From assembly GCA_964349045.1 (NCBI GenBank), contig CAYGFI010000108.1, positions 1 to 16,697 on the forward strand: a DNA stretch of 16,697 bases, read 5' to 3'. The notes beneath the pieces are model-generated. The model ran no database searches. It worked only from the letters and a program-made list of their open reading frames with translations, and was not told the DNA's origin. A program made the position numbers and the translations under genes. This stretch comes from JACJXF01 sp964349045. Lineage in GTDB: Bacteria > Bacteroidota > Bacteroidia > Bacteroidales > GCA-2748055. Shown here in pieces: positions 1-8,006 of the stretch; position 1 is the stretch's first letter, and each line of letters begins with the position of its first letter.

Positions 1-53
1 TACGGTTTGACGAGGGGGCAGGGTAGGCTTTTAGCCTTCCCGCTCTACTCTAC
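1..53 (+). mobile_element. Group II intron, 3' end (domain V tail and domain VI)
   Basis: The first bases (TACGGTTTGACGAGGGG) match the usual 3' strand of group II intron domain V and the V-VI linker. The next bases fold as a domain VI hairpin: G12-A13-G14 pairs with C48-T49-C50, A47 is bulged, 15-19 pairs with 42-46 (including two G-T pairs), A20 is bulged, 21-23 pairs with 39-41, and 25-28 pairs with 34-37 around a 5-base loop. The bulged A47 is the seventh base from a 3' end at TAC (51-53), which fits the known branch-point spacing of 7-8 and the AY end rule. Only the tail is in the window, so the reverse transcriptase and domains I-IV cannot be assessed. The exact 3' splice site is inferred. 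Confidence 0.75.
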
Positions 54-210
54 TGTTACTTAAGAATCATTCACTAAGCTAAAATAATGAAGATGTTATG
101 CCCTCCAATTATCTATCTTCCTATGATCTTACCAATAAAGCACAATAAAAACATTATGCTTATCAAAAATAATATAGTTCATCATTCATCAGTGGCACGA
201 TTAATTGCGG

Positions 211-227
211 AAAGCTGCAATAGCTTT
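211..227. promoter_or_regulatory. Small inverted repeat in the leader upstream of the first SusC gene
   Basis: AAAGCT (211-216) and AGCTTT (222-227) are perfect inverted repeats around a 5-base spacer, 48 bases before the first SusC start codon. The site lies in an AT-rich, 221-bp stretch (54-274) between the intron end and the first PUL gene, which must hold the promoter unless transcription enters from upstream. It overlaps TAGCTTTA (221-228), a partial match to the Bacteroidota -7 element TAnnTTTG, but no TTG lies at the expected -33 distance. It could be an operator or a chance repeat. Confidence 0.25.
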
Positions 228-274
228 ATTCTGGATAGAATAAATGTGGAAACTAACTATAATAAAAGAATTAA

Positions 275-3200
275 ATGAGAAAGTTCGCACTAACCCTAAT
301 ATGTTTTTTCCAGTTGGGATATCAGATGGTTCTGGGGCAGACAATAATTACCGGGGCCGTAAAATCTGCTTCTGACGGATTTGTCCTGATGGGTGCAACC
401 ATTTCCGTGCCTGGTACAACAATTGGTACAATCTCCAACAACGATGGAAGCTATTCTATTTCAGTTCCGGCCAATGCAAGGGAATTGGTTTTCAAATATG
501 TTGGGATGATATCTCAGACAGTCTCCATAAATGACAGAAAGGTTATAGACATTGATCTTGAATATGATGCAATGGGAATTGAAGATGTGGTGGTGATTGG
601 CTACGGTACGCAACGAAAAACGACCATCACAGGGTCAGTATCAGAAATAAGTTCTGACCAAATTATGCAAGCTCCCCAGGCCAATATCAGCAATGCTTTA
701 GTCGGGCGTATGACGGGACTCCTGACCGTTCAACGGGAAGGAGAACCAGGTCAAAATGCTACTACATTGCGCATCAGGGGCCAGGGAACCTTTTCTGGTG
801 CGTTAGATCCGCTTATTATGATCGATGGTATTGAGGCTAAAAATTACAATAACCTTGATCCCAATGAGATTGAAAATATAACAATCCTCAAGGATGCATC
901 TGCCACAGCAGTTTACGGTGTAAGGGGAGCCAACGGAGTAGTGCTTATTACCACCAAAAGAGGAGAACTGGGTCGGCCAAAACTGAGCATTTCCTCAAAT
1001 TTCGGATTTAATACATGGATCGATAAAAAAGAAAATACAAGGAGTTATCCCTATTCGCTTGCTTACAATGAAGCCAGAAGATACAACTCATATACTACTG
1101 GTTCCTATGTTCCAAAATTCTCTGATGAAGATATTGAGTACTTCAGGACTGGTGAAGATCCATTATTTCATCCGGATGTGGACTGGATGGACTTATTTTT
1201 TAATCCAACTGCAATGCAGACCCAGCATAATGTCAACATTTCAGGAGGAAATAAACTGATAAAATATTTTGTGTCTGCAGGGTATTTCTTTCAGGACGCC
1301 GGATTCAATAAGGAGCTGACGAAATCAGCACCTGGTTATAATGCACAGCATACATACAGAAGATATAATATACGGTCCAATTTTGATTTTAACATTACAA
1401 AACGTCTTACTGCCAGCCTTCAACTATCAGAGCAAATCGAGCGGAAGAAAGGGCATAATGATACCGGTTATTTGCTTGATTTAGTTTACAATATGCCTCC
1501 ATGGCCTTCCCCGGGGATTATCGATGGTAAAATCATAAAAATATATGATACTTATGGAGGAGAAATTCTTGAATATTTCCTGGGAAATGGATATGGAATT
1601 GCTGATGATAATTATTTGACATCCTCGCTCAGGTTTGATTATAAGCTTGATTTTATTACAAAAGGCTTAAATCTTCACTCTACTGTATCATATTGGAACC
1701 AGGCCAACGATAATAAAAGTTTTTATAAAAATGTTCAGACTTATAAGGGCTTGCGTATGCCAGATGGTTCGGTTCTGTTTGCAAGCCAAAATGATGATCA
1801 ATCCTTTGGCTTTTCAGAATCTGGCGATAAACTCAGAAAAAATTATTTTGAAGTAGGACTGGACTATTCAAGGAGTTTTGGAGGACACAATGTTGGCGGT
1901 CTGGTATTGTATAACCAGGATAAACTGTATGATCCGCATCTGGCCTTCGTGATCCCGAACGGACACCAGGGTTTGGTAGGAAGAGTTACCTACAACTATG
2001 ACTTGCGTTATCTTGTTGAATTTAACATTGGTTACAACGGAACTGAGAACTTTGCTGTCGGCAAACGATTTGGTTTATTTCCCGCCTACTCAATTGGATG
2101 GATCGTAACCCAGGAACCTTTCTTTCCTAAGAATAACTTTATTACCTATTTAAAAATAAGGGCAACGTATGGTGAAGTTGGAAACGATAGAATTGGAGCT
2201 GAAAGATTTTTATACAACCCTGCATCGTATGAATTCGCAACACTTGGCGATAATTCAAAACCTCAATATTATTTCTTCGGTGTGCCCGGCACAACATGGC
2301 AAAGATATCAGGGATCCTTTGAAGGAACAAATGGTAATCCTGGCCTCACATGGGAGCGGGCAAAGAAGACCAATATTGGGACTGATATTACTTTTTTAAC
2401 CAACAAGCTCAAAATTTCAGGGGACTATTTCTATGAATACCGTGATAACATTCTGGCATTTCCTCAAACCATACCCAATATTATTGCTGCAGAAATTGCA
2501 CCGCAAAACTGGGGAGAAATGGAAAACGAAGGTTTTGAGCTTGAAGTTAATTACATGGATACAAGGGGCAATTTTAAATATTGGGTAAATGCGAATTATA
2601 CATTTGCACAGAATAAGATTCTGTTCCAGGATGAGGTGAGTAGACCCTTTACTTATCAGAACCGTACAGGGCAGTCAAGCGGACAGTTCTTCGGGCTTAT
2701 TTCTCAGGGATTTTATAATTCCTGGGAAGAGGTAAATGATGCATACAGGCCTCAAAGTTCCTATCAGAGTAACCGGGTTATGCCGGGTGACGTTAAATAC
2801 AAGGATATAAACGGGGATGGTATTATCGATCAGGATGACCAGGTGCCAATTGGTTACTCCAATTATCCTGAAGTTATTTTCGGATTGACTATTGGAGCTA
2901 ATTATAAAGGATTCGGACTATCAGTCTTATTTCAGGGAGCAGACCGGGTCAACCGACTCGCCGGCACCCGTAAATACAGACCTTTCGAATGGGAATCTGC
3001 AATTCCTACCTATGTGAATGATCATTCCTGGACCCCTGAAAGATACGAAAACGGAGAGAAAATCGAGTTCCCCCATCTTTCTGCAGATCAGATCCAGCAA
3101 CATAGTTATCAATCTTCCACTTTATGGGTTCAGAATTCTCGTTATGTGCGCCTGAAAAATGTTGAAGTTAGTTATGAGTTTAAAAACGATCTCTTAAAGA

Positions 3201-3364
3201 GAATGAATGTGAGCTCTGCACGTATTTATGTGAATGGTCACAACTTGATTACCTGGGACAATTTGTGGCAGGGAGATGATCCCGAAGTATTTACACCAAC
3301 CAGTAATTATGGATACTACCCGATCACCAGGACAATTAATTTAGGATTAAATGTTTCTTTCTAA
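275..3364 (+). CDS. SusC/RagA-like TonB-dependent outer-membrane transporter 1
   Basis: A 1029-residue outer-membrane beta-barrel protein that would import oligosaccharides with the SusD partner encoded next to it, using TonB/ExbBD energy. Visible parts: signal peptide ending near VLGQ (residue 22); a carboxypeptidase-D-regulatory-like beta-sandwich at about 23-97 (TGAVKSASDG, ISNNDGSYSISVP); a TonB-box-like segment EDVVVIGYGTQ at 103-113; a plug domain at about 116-230 with the family hallmarks IRIRG-like TLRIRGQGT, MIDGIE, ILKDASATAVYGVRGANGVVLITTKRG; then the barrel, ending in an aromatic residue (LGLNVSF) as outer-membrane barrels do. There is no STN domain, so no sign of direct sigma/anti-sigma signalling. 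The start is fixed because a stop codon lies immediately upstream in frame (272-274). Length is normal for the family. Substrate cannot be read from sequence; context suggests an alpha-galactosylated glycan. Confidence 0.95.
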   Translation: MRKFALTLICFFQLGYQMVLGQTIITGAVKSASDGFVLMGATISVPGTTIGTISNNDGSYSISVPANARELVFKYVGMISQTVSINDRKVIDIDLEYDAMGIEDVVVIGYGTQRKTTITGSVSEISSDQIMQAPQANISNALVGRMTGLLTVQREGEPGQNATTLRIRGQGTFSGALDPLIMIDGIEAKNYNNLDPNEIENITILKDASATAVYGVRGANGVVLITTKRGELGRPKLSISSNFGFNTWIDKKENTRSYPYSLAYNEARRYNSYTTGSYVPKFSDEDIEYFRTGEDPLFHPDVDWMDLFFNPTAMQTQHNVNISGGNKLIKYFVSAGYFFQDAGFNKELTKSAPGYNAQHTYRRYNIRSNFDFNITKRLTASLQLSEQIERKKGHNDTGYLLDLVYNMPPWPSPGIIDGKIIKIYDTYGGEILEYFLGNGYGIADDNYLTSSLRFDYKLDFITKGLNLHSTVSYWNQANDNKSFYKNVQTYKGLRMPDGSVLFASQNDDQSFGFSESGDKLRKNYFEVGLDYSRSFGGHNVGGLVLYNQDKLYDPHLAFVIPNGHQGLVGRVTYNYDLRYLVEFNIGYNGTENFAVGKRFGLFPAYSIGWIVTQEPFFPKNNFITYLKIRATYGEVGNDRIGAERFLYNPASYEFATLGDNSKPQYYFFGVPGTTWQRYQGSFEGTNGNPGLTWERAKKTNIGTDITFLTNKLKISGDYFYEYRDNILAFPQTIPNIIAAEIAPQNWGEMENEGFELEVNYMDTRGNFKYWVNANYTFAQNKILFQDEVSRPFTYQNRTGQSSGQFFGLISQGFYNSWEEVNDAYRPQSSYQSNRVMPGDVKYKDINGDGIIDQDDQVPIGYSNYPEVIFGLTIGANYKGFGLSVLFQGADRVNRLAGTRKYRPFEWESAIPTYVNDHSWTPERYENGEKIEFPHLSADQIQQHSYQSSTLWVQNSRYVRLKNVEVSYEFKNDLLKRMNVSSARIYVNGHNLITWDNLWQGDDPEVFTPTSNYGYYPITRTINLGLNVSF

Positions 3365-3374
3365 ACAATATCAT

Positions 3375-5168
3375 ATGAAGACCCTGAAACATCTTATATT
3401 ATCGATTGGTATTTGTATAGCAGCTATTCAAATGTTTACCTCCTGCGAGGAAATGTTTGGGGATTACCTTGATAAACCCCCCGGAGTTGATGTCACCGAA
3501 GATACAATTTTCTCAACAAGGATAAACGCAGAGACTTTTTTGACTTCTATTTACGCAGCAGGAGTAGAAACGGGGTATCCATTGTGGGACGATTGGAACG
3601 GCAGGAGGGACGCACCTTTTTCATGTTATACCGACGAAGGAGAACAAGTAGCATCATGGTATTATTGCCAACAGTATAATTCAGGTATCCTGACTCCAAA
3701 TGATGGTGGAAATGACGGACGTGGCAGATGGGCAGGCCGATGGGTGGCGATTCGTAAAATTGGAATTTTCCTGGACCGGGTGGATGATGTGAGTGATGCC
3801 AGTTCACAATGGAAAGACCGGGCCACTGGTCAGGCAATTTTTATCAGGGCTCTCTGTTATTTTGACATGTTTAAGATGTACGGAGGTGTTCCGGTCATTG
3901 GTGAGCGCATTAGTGCAAGCATAGACGACCCGGAAGCCTTAAATATCCCCAGAAGCAGTGTTGAGGAAACAGTAAATTTCATCGTTGAGCAGTGCGACGC
4001 CGCAGCTGCACTTCTTCCTGACAGGTGGCCTTCAGAAGATGTCGGGAGGGCAACAAAAGGTGCGGCCCTTCTGTTGAAAGCAAAGACCCTGCTATACGCT
4101 GCCAGCCCTTTGAGCAATACAGACTCTCCTGTTGTTCCACTTCCAGGGAATAATGAATTGTTATGTTACGGCAATTACGATGTTGATCGTTGGCAATTAG
4201 CCGCTGATGCCGCCCAGGCCGTGATAGACTGGGCCCCGGCCGGTGGAAAAAAGATAATAGATGACCGTGGAGTATATCCCGAATGGGGAGTGAACCAGAA
4301 TTACTTTGATGCCTGGCACGAAGCTGATAATGAAGAATCAATTTTTGCCGCTAAAAATATTGGCCCTCAATATGCCGGACATACCCTCTGGAAAGGAATG
4401 AACAACTTTTATGTAGCACAGGGGGGGACCATGGTCCTGCAAAACTTTGTTGAGAAATACGAAAAACGTGATGGCACACCCCAAACCTGGAATCCGGCCG
4501 GAGGGGATAATCTGGCTGAGAAATTAGCTGAGCTGGATCCCCGTTTTGTGCAGTCTGTTGGTTATGTTGGATCCTACTGGAACGTTGATTTTCCATCATT
4601 ACAGTTGTGGGAGGGTGCCGTACCTTCCAACAACCCCCCGTTGCTTGGCTGTTTATCCGGATACTGGCAGCGCAAAATGATCCCACCGGAATTGAGAACG
4701 GGGGTAGCAGTCTATCCAATCTGGAATCTTCTGCGCCTTGCTGAGGCCTACCTGATAAAAGCTGAAGCACTCAACGAGGCACAGGGTCCAGTTCCGGAAG
4801 CCTATGCAGCTGTAAATGTAATCCGTGCACGTGCCGGAATGCCCGATTTTCCTCCAGGACTTTCCCAGGAAGAGTTCAGAAAGAAAATACAAAATGAAAG
4901 ATCCATAGAATTATATGCCGAGAATAACCGCTTATGGGATGTAATGCGTTGGATGATAGCTGACAAGAATGACCCGGTAACAGGTAAGGCGATTTTAAGC
5001 GGAGAAATGTTGGGAATAAGGATAACCAAGCAACCGGAGCCCAGTACAGAATTCAGTTATGAATACAAGCTTGTCGAAGTCCGCTCATGGTCTCCCAAGA
5101 TGTACCATTGGCCTTTTCGGCAGGAGGAAGTGAATAAAGGGTATTTAACTCAGAACCCTGGTTATTAA
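3375..5168 (+). CDS. SusD/RagB-like surface glycan-binding lipoprotein 1
   Basis: The 597-residue lipoprotein partner of the preceding SusC-like transporter; SusD proteins sit as a hinged lid over the barrel and bind glycan. The signal peptide ends in a lipobox FTSC with Cys24, followed by Glu-Glu, an acidic stretch of the kind that directs lipoproteins to the cell surface in Bacteroidota. Family hallmarks: RALCYFDMFKMYGGVPV at about 158-174, GRATKGAALLLKAKTLLYA at about 224-242 (TPR helices), and the C-terminal FRKKIQNERSIEL ... RLWDVMRWM at about 500-526. An upstream in-frame ATG at 3351 would overlap the SusC gene and add eight residues before the signal peptide; I prefer 3375, which gives a typical MKTLKH n-region and a 10-base gap after the SusC stop. 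It is co-transcribed with its neighbours by spacing. Confidence 0.94.
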   Translation: MKTLKHLILSIGICIAAIQMFTSCEEMFGDYLDKPPGVDVTEDTIFSTRINAETFLTSIYAAGVETGYPLWDDWNGRRDAPFSCYTDEGEQVASWYYCQQYNSGILTPNDGGNDGRGRWAGRWVAIRKIGIFLDRVDDVSDASSQWKDRATGQAIFIRALCYFDMFKMYGGVPVIGERISASIDDPEALNIPRSSVEETVNFIVEQCDAAAALLPDRWPSEDVGRATKGAALLLKAKTLLYAASPLSNTDSPVVPLPGNNELLCYGNYDVDRWQLAADAAQAVIDWAPAGGKKIIDDRGVYPEWGVNQNYFDAWHEADNEESIFAAKNIGPQYAGHTLWKGMNNFYVAQGGTMVLQNFVEKYEKRDGTPQTWNPAGGDNLAEKLAELDPRFVQSVGYVGSYWNVDFPSLQLWEGAVPSNNPPLLGCLSGYWQRKMIPPELRTGVAVYPIWNLLRLAEAYLIKAEALNEAQGPVPEAYAAVNVIRARAGMPDFPPGLSQEEFRKKIQNERSIELYAENNRLWDVMRWMIADKNDPVTGKAILSGEMLGIRITKQPEPSTEFSYEYKLVEVRSWSPKMYHWPFRQEEVNKGYLTQNPGY

Positions 5169-5204
5169 TGTTGTAGTTCAAGTTTATATTAAAAAAAACT
5201 CAAA

Positions 5205-7997
5205 GTGAAACATATTACATACCATAAAAACTTCTTCTTGATCTGCTTCTGCGTATTTGTATTTGATGTAACCTGGGGCCAGACAACCGGTATGGATAGT
5301 CTGAACAGCCCCACCCAATCAGACAGTATCAGGAATATTGCCTACACTTCCCAGCCTTCATGGATGGTTACAAATGCCATTTCAACGATCGATGGAGAAG
5401 AGCTGGGTAAAACCTTTTCATCCAATTTTGGGAATTCCCTTTTTGGCAGGTTACCTGGTCTTACAGTTACCAGAGGTGGTAGCGAGGCCGGAGCAGATTC
5501 ACCGGGATTATATGCGCGCGGTACCGGAACCTTTGGTGAACATAAGGATATTCTTGTGATCGTAGATGGTTTTGAATCAAAATACGTACAGCTGATTCCA
5601 GAGGAGATTGAATCCGTAACACTTTTAAAAGACGCCGCATCAGCTTCCATGTATGGAGGGAGAGGAGCAAACGGGGTGTTGGTAATAACTACCAGAAGGG
5701 GTAGCGAGGGCCCCCTGCAGGTCAATTTCAGCGGGCAGCTAGGTTTGGAAAGTGCTGTTTCCCTGCCCGATTTCCTGAATTCCTATGATTATGCAAAGCT
5801 TTACAATGAAGCATTGATAAATGATGGGTTGTCAGAACTTTATACTGCCGATGACTTAAACGCATATAAGTCAGGTTCCAGTCCTTACTTCCATCCGGAT
5901 GTTGACTGGTATAAAGAGGTATTAAGGGATTATGCCCCTTTTTCAAAATATAACCTGAGTTTTAATGGCGGACTCGATAATGCTCGCTATTTTGTTTCAT
6001 TGAATAGATTGAGCCGTGACGGTTTGTATAAAAAAACAGCTGAACTTTCAGATTTTTCTACCGATTCAAAATACAATCAGTACAACGTCCGCTCAAATGT
6101 TGACGTCGATGTGACCAAAAGCCTGACTGCCAGCATTAATTTAGGAGTGATTATCTCTGATAAGTCAAATCCGACACCCGGCACCGCTACACCAATTTTT
6201 GATCTGATATCTTCGGTCCCGCCAAATGAATTCCCGGTATTTAACCCTGATAATTCATACGGGGGGAATGCATTGTATACAAATCCCTTGGGTGATATAC
6301 TGGAAACAGGTTTCTTCACCTCAAATCACCGCTATGTGCAGTCTTCTTTAAGGCTTACTCAGAAACTGGATAAGATCCTTTCGGGATTGAGCGCTTCTGC
6401 CGCGCTTTCTTCCAACAACGATTTTAAGAGCTTTTCGATTAAAGAGCGATCCTATCTGAGGTATTCCCTTTCCGATGACGGAACGGGAAATCCTATTTAT
6501 GTGGAGCATGGGACCCAGACCTCATTGGAAGCTTCTGAGGGCGATTTCGAACAATGGCGTAACACGACTTTTGAAGCTTTCATGAATTATGATCTCAACT
6601 CTGGTAATAATCAGTTTCATACAAAATTGGGTTACAACCTGGATCAGATCTCATTTCTGGGGGATACCATCCCTTTTAAGCATGTCGGCTTAATAGGCAG
6701 GTTCACCTATGCTTACAATCAGAAGTATACGGCTGATTTTGCCTTCGCTTACAGTGGGGCCAATGGTTTTGCACCAGGCAAACGGTTCGGATTATATCCT
6801 GGAGTTTCACTTGGGTGGATCGTTTCCAACGAGGAATTTCTCCGGGAGAACAATATTTTTAGTTTCCTGAAAATAAGGGGTTCATTTGGAATTACAGGGA
6901 ATGACTATTTGGGGGCGCAGCGCTTTTTGTATGAGCAGTACTATAACTATGATGGCAATTTCTATTATGGCCCGGGAAACACTTTCGTCGGCGGTTATGC
7001 AGAAGCTCAATTAGCAAATCCTGACCTAACCTGGGAAAAGGAGAGAGAAATGAATATTGGATTCGAAGCCATTCTTGCAAAGAACCTGGACATCAGTTTT
7101 GACCTTTTCCAGCAGAACCGGATCGATATACTTGCCTCTCCTAACAATAAGGTCCCTGGTTTTCTGGGTGCCAAACTTCCAAAATTAAATATAGGGGAAG
7201 TAACAAACAGTGGTTTTGAGGCAACAGTTGGCTATAGAGATAATACTGGTAACTTCCAATATTTTGTGGATCTCAGTGCCTGGTATGCAAGAAACAAAAT
7301 CGTGTTCATGTCCGAAGCTCCTCAACGGGATGAGTATATGTACAGAACCGGTTACCCGGTTTATCAACCTTTTTTGCTTGAAGACCTTGGATTCTTTCAG
7401 AATCAGACAGATATTGATGGTTCTCCACAACAACTTTTTGCTGAGATACAACCTGGCGACCTGAAATACAAAGATCAGAACGCAGATAAGGTAATTGATC
7501 TGACAGATGCTTACCCGACAGGATATACAGACGTACCAGAACTATCCTTCAGTTTAAATGCAGGATTGAAATACAAATTATTTTACTTCAATATGTTGTT
7601 TGTTGGTGTAACAAATCGTTCGGTTTACCTTTCCGGGAAGGATTTCTATGCCTTTCAGCAAAATGGGAAAGTTACTTCCTGGGCACTGGAACGTTGGACG
7701 CCTTCTACAGCTAATTCTGCTAATTATCCCAGGTTATCATCCGTGAATAACCAGAATAACTTTCAACCATCAACATTCTGGCAGCGTGACGGGAGTTTTG
7801 TTAAACTGCAGTATGCTGAAATTGGCGTTAAGCTTCCCAGACAAATTATTGAAAGACTTAATATAAGTGAAACAAGAATATTTATCAATGCCACAAACCT
7901 GTTTACATTGGATAAAATTGAAGGGGCAGACCCGGAAATACTTAGCGGTTACCCGGCTATCAGGTCTTACAGTATAGGTGCAAAGGTCCAATTCTAA
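5205..7997 (+). CDS. SusC/RagA-like TonB-dependent transporter 2, short N-terminus
   Basis: A 930-residue second SusC-like transporter. The start is GTG at 5205, 36 bases after the SusD-1 stop, in an A-rich leader. The signal peptide ends near VTWGQ (residue 26). Only about 20 residues separate it from a TonB-box/plug entry region (IAYTSQPSWMVTNAIS, 45-60), so the carboxypeptidase-regulatory-like domain present in transporter 1 is missing. Plug hallmarks remain: LFGRLPGLTVTRGG, LYARGTGTF, VIVDGFE, LLKDAASASMYGGRGANGVLVITTRRG (to about 166). The barrel shares blocks with transporter 1, such as YFHPDVDWY and KRFGLYPGVSLGWIVSNEEF, and ends in IGAKVQF. The loss looks natural rather than a frameshift, since signal peptide and plug are contiguous in one open frame. 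It likely imports a related or differently branched oligosaccharide with SusD 2. Confidence 0.94.
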   Translation: MKHITYHKNFFLICFCVFVFDVTWGQTTGMDSLNSPTQSDSIRNIAYTSQPSWMVTNAISTIDGEELGKTFSSNFGNSLFGRLPGLTVTRGGSEAGADSPGLYARGTGTFGEHKDILVIVDGFESKYVQLIPEEIESVTLLKDAASASMYGGRGANGVLVITTRRGSEGPLQVNFSGQLGLESAVSLPDFLNSYDYAKLYNEALINDGLSELYTADDLNAYKSGSSPYFHPDVDWYKEVLRDYAPFSKYNLSFNGGLDNARYFVSLNRLSRDGLYKKTAELSDFSTDSKYNQYNVRSNVDVDVTKSLTASINLGVIISDKSNPTPGTATPIFDLISSVPPNEFPVFNPDNSYGGNALYTNPLGDILETGFFTSNHRYVQSSLRLTQKLDKILSGLSASAALSSNNDFKSFSIKERSYLRYSLSDDGTGNPIYVEHGTQTSLEASEGDFEQWRNTTFEAFMNYDLNSGNNQFHTKLGYNLDQISFLGDTIPFKHVGLIGRFTYAYNQKYTADFAFAYSGANGFAPGKRFGLYPGVSLGWIVSNEEFLRENNIFSFLKIRGSFGITGNDYLGAQRFLYEQYYNYDGNFYYGPGNTFVGGYAEAQLANPDLTWEKEREMNIGFEAILAKNLDISFDLFQQNRIDILASPNNKVPGFLGAKLPKLNIGEVTNSGFEATVGYRDNTGNFQYFVDLSAWYARNKIVFMSEAPQRDEYMYRTGYPVYQPFLLEDLGFFQNQTDIDGSPQQLFAEIQPGDLKYKDQNADKVIDLTDAYPTGYTDVPELSFSLNAGLKYKLFYFNMLFVGVTNRSVYLSGKDFYAFQQNGKVTSWALERWTPSTANSANYPRLSSVNNQNNFQPSTFWQRDGSFVKLQYAEIGVKLPRQIIERLNISETRIFINATNLFTLDKIEGADPEILSGYPAIRSYSIGAKVQF

Positions 7998-8006
7998 ACG
8001 ATAACA

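Noticed and set aside
221..228. TAGCTTTA as the -7 element of a promoter for the first SusC gene.
   Set aside because: The only nearby TTG (205-207) is 13 bases upstream, too close for the Bacteroidota -33 element, so a promoter call is not supported.
87..278. A 63-codon open frame ending in TGA that overlaps the SusC start codon by ATGA.
   Set aside because: The 4-base overlap looks like translational coupling, but the translated sequence has no recognisable domain, signal peptide or membrane pattern, and its composition is that of AT-rich non-coding DNA. I treat it as chance.
3351..3374. The upstream ATG at 3351 as the SusD-1 start.
   Set aside because: It overlaps the SusC gene and adds an atypical stretch before the signal peptide; the ATG at 3375 gives a standard lipoprotein signal sequence.
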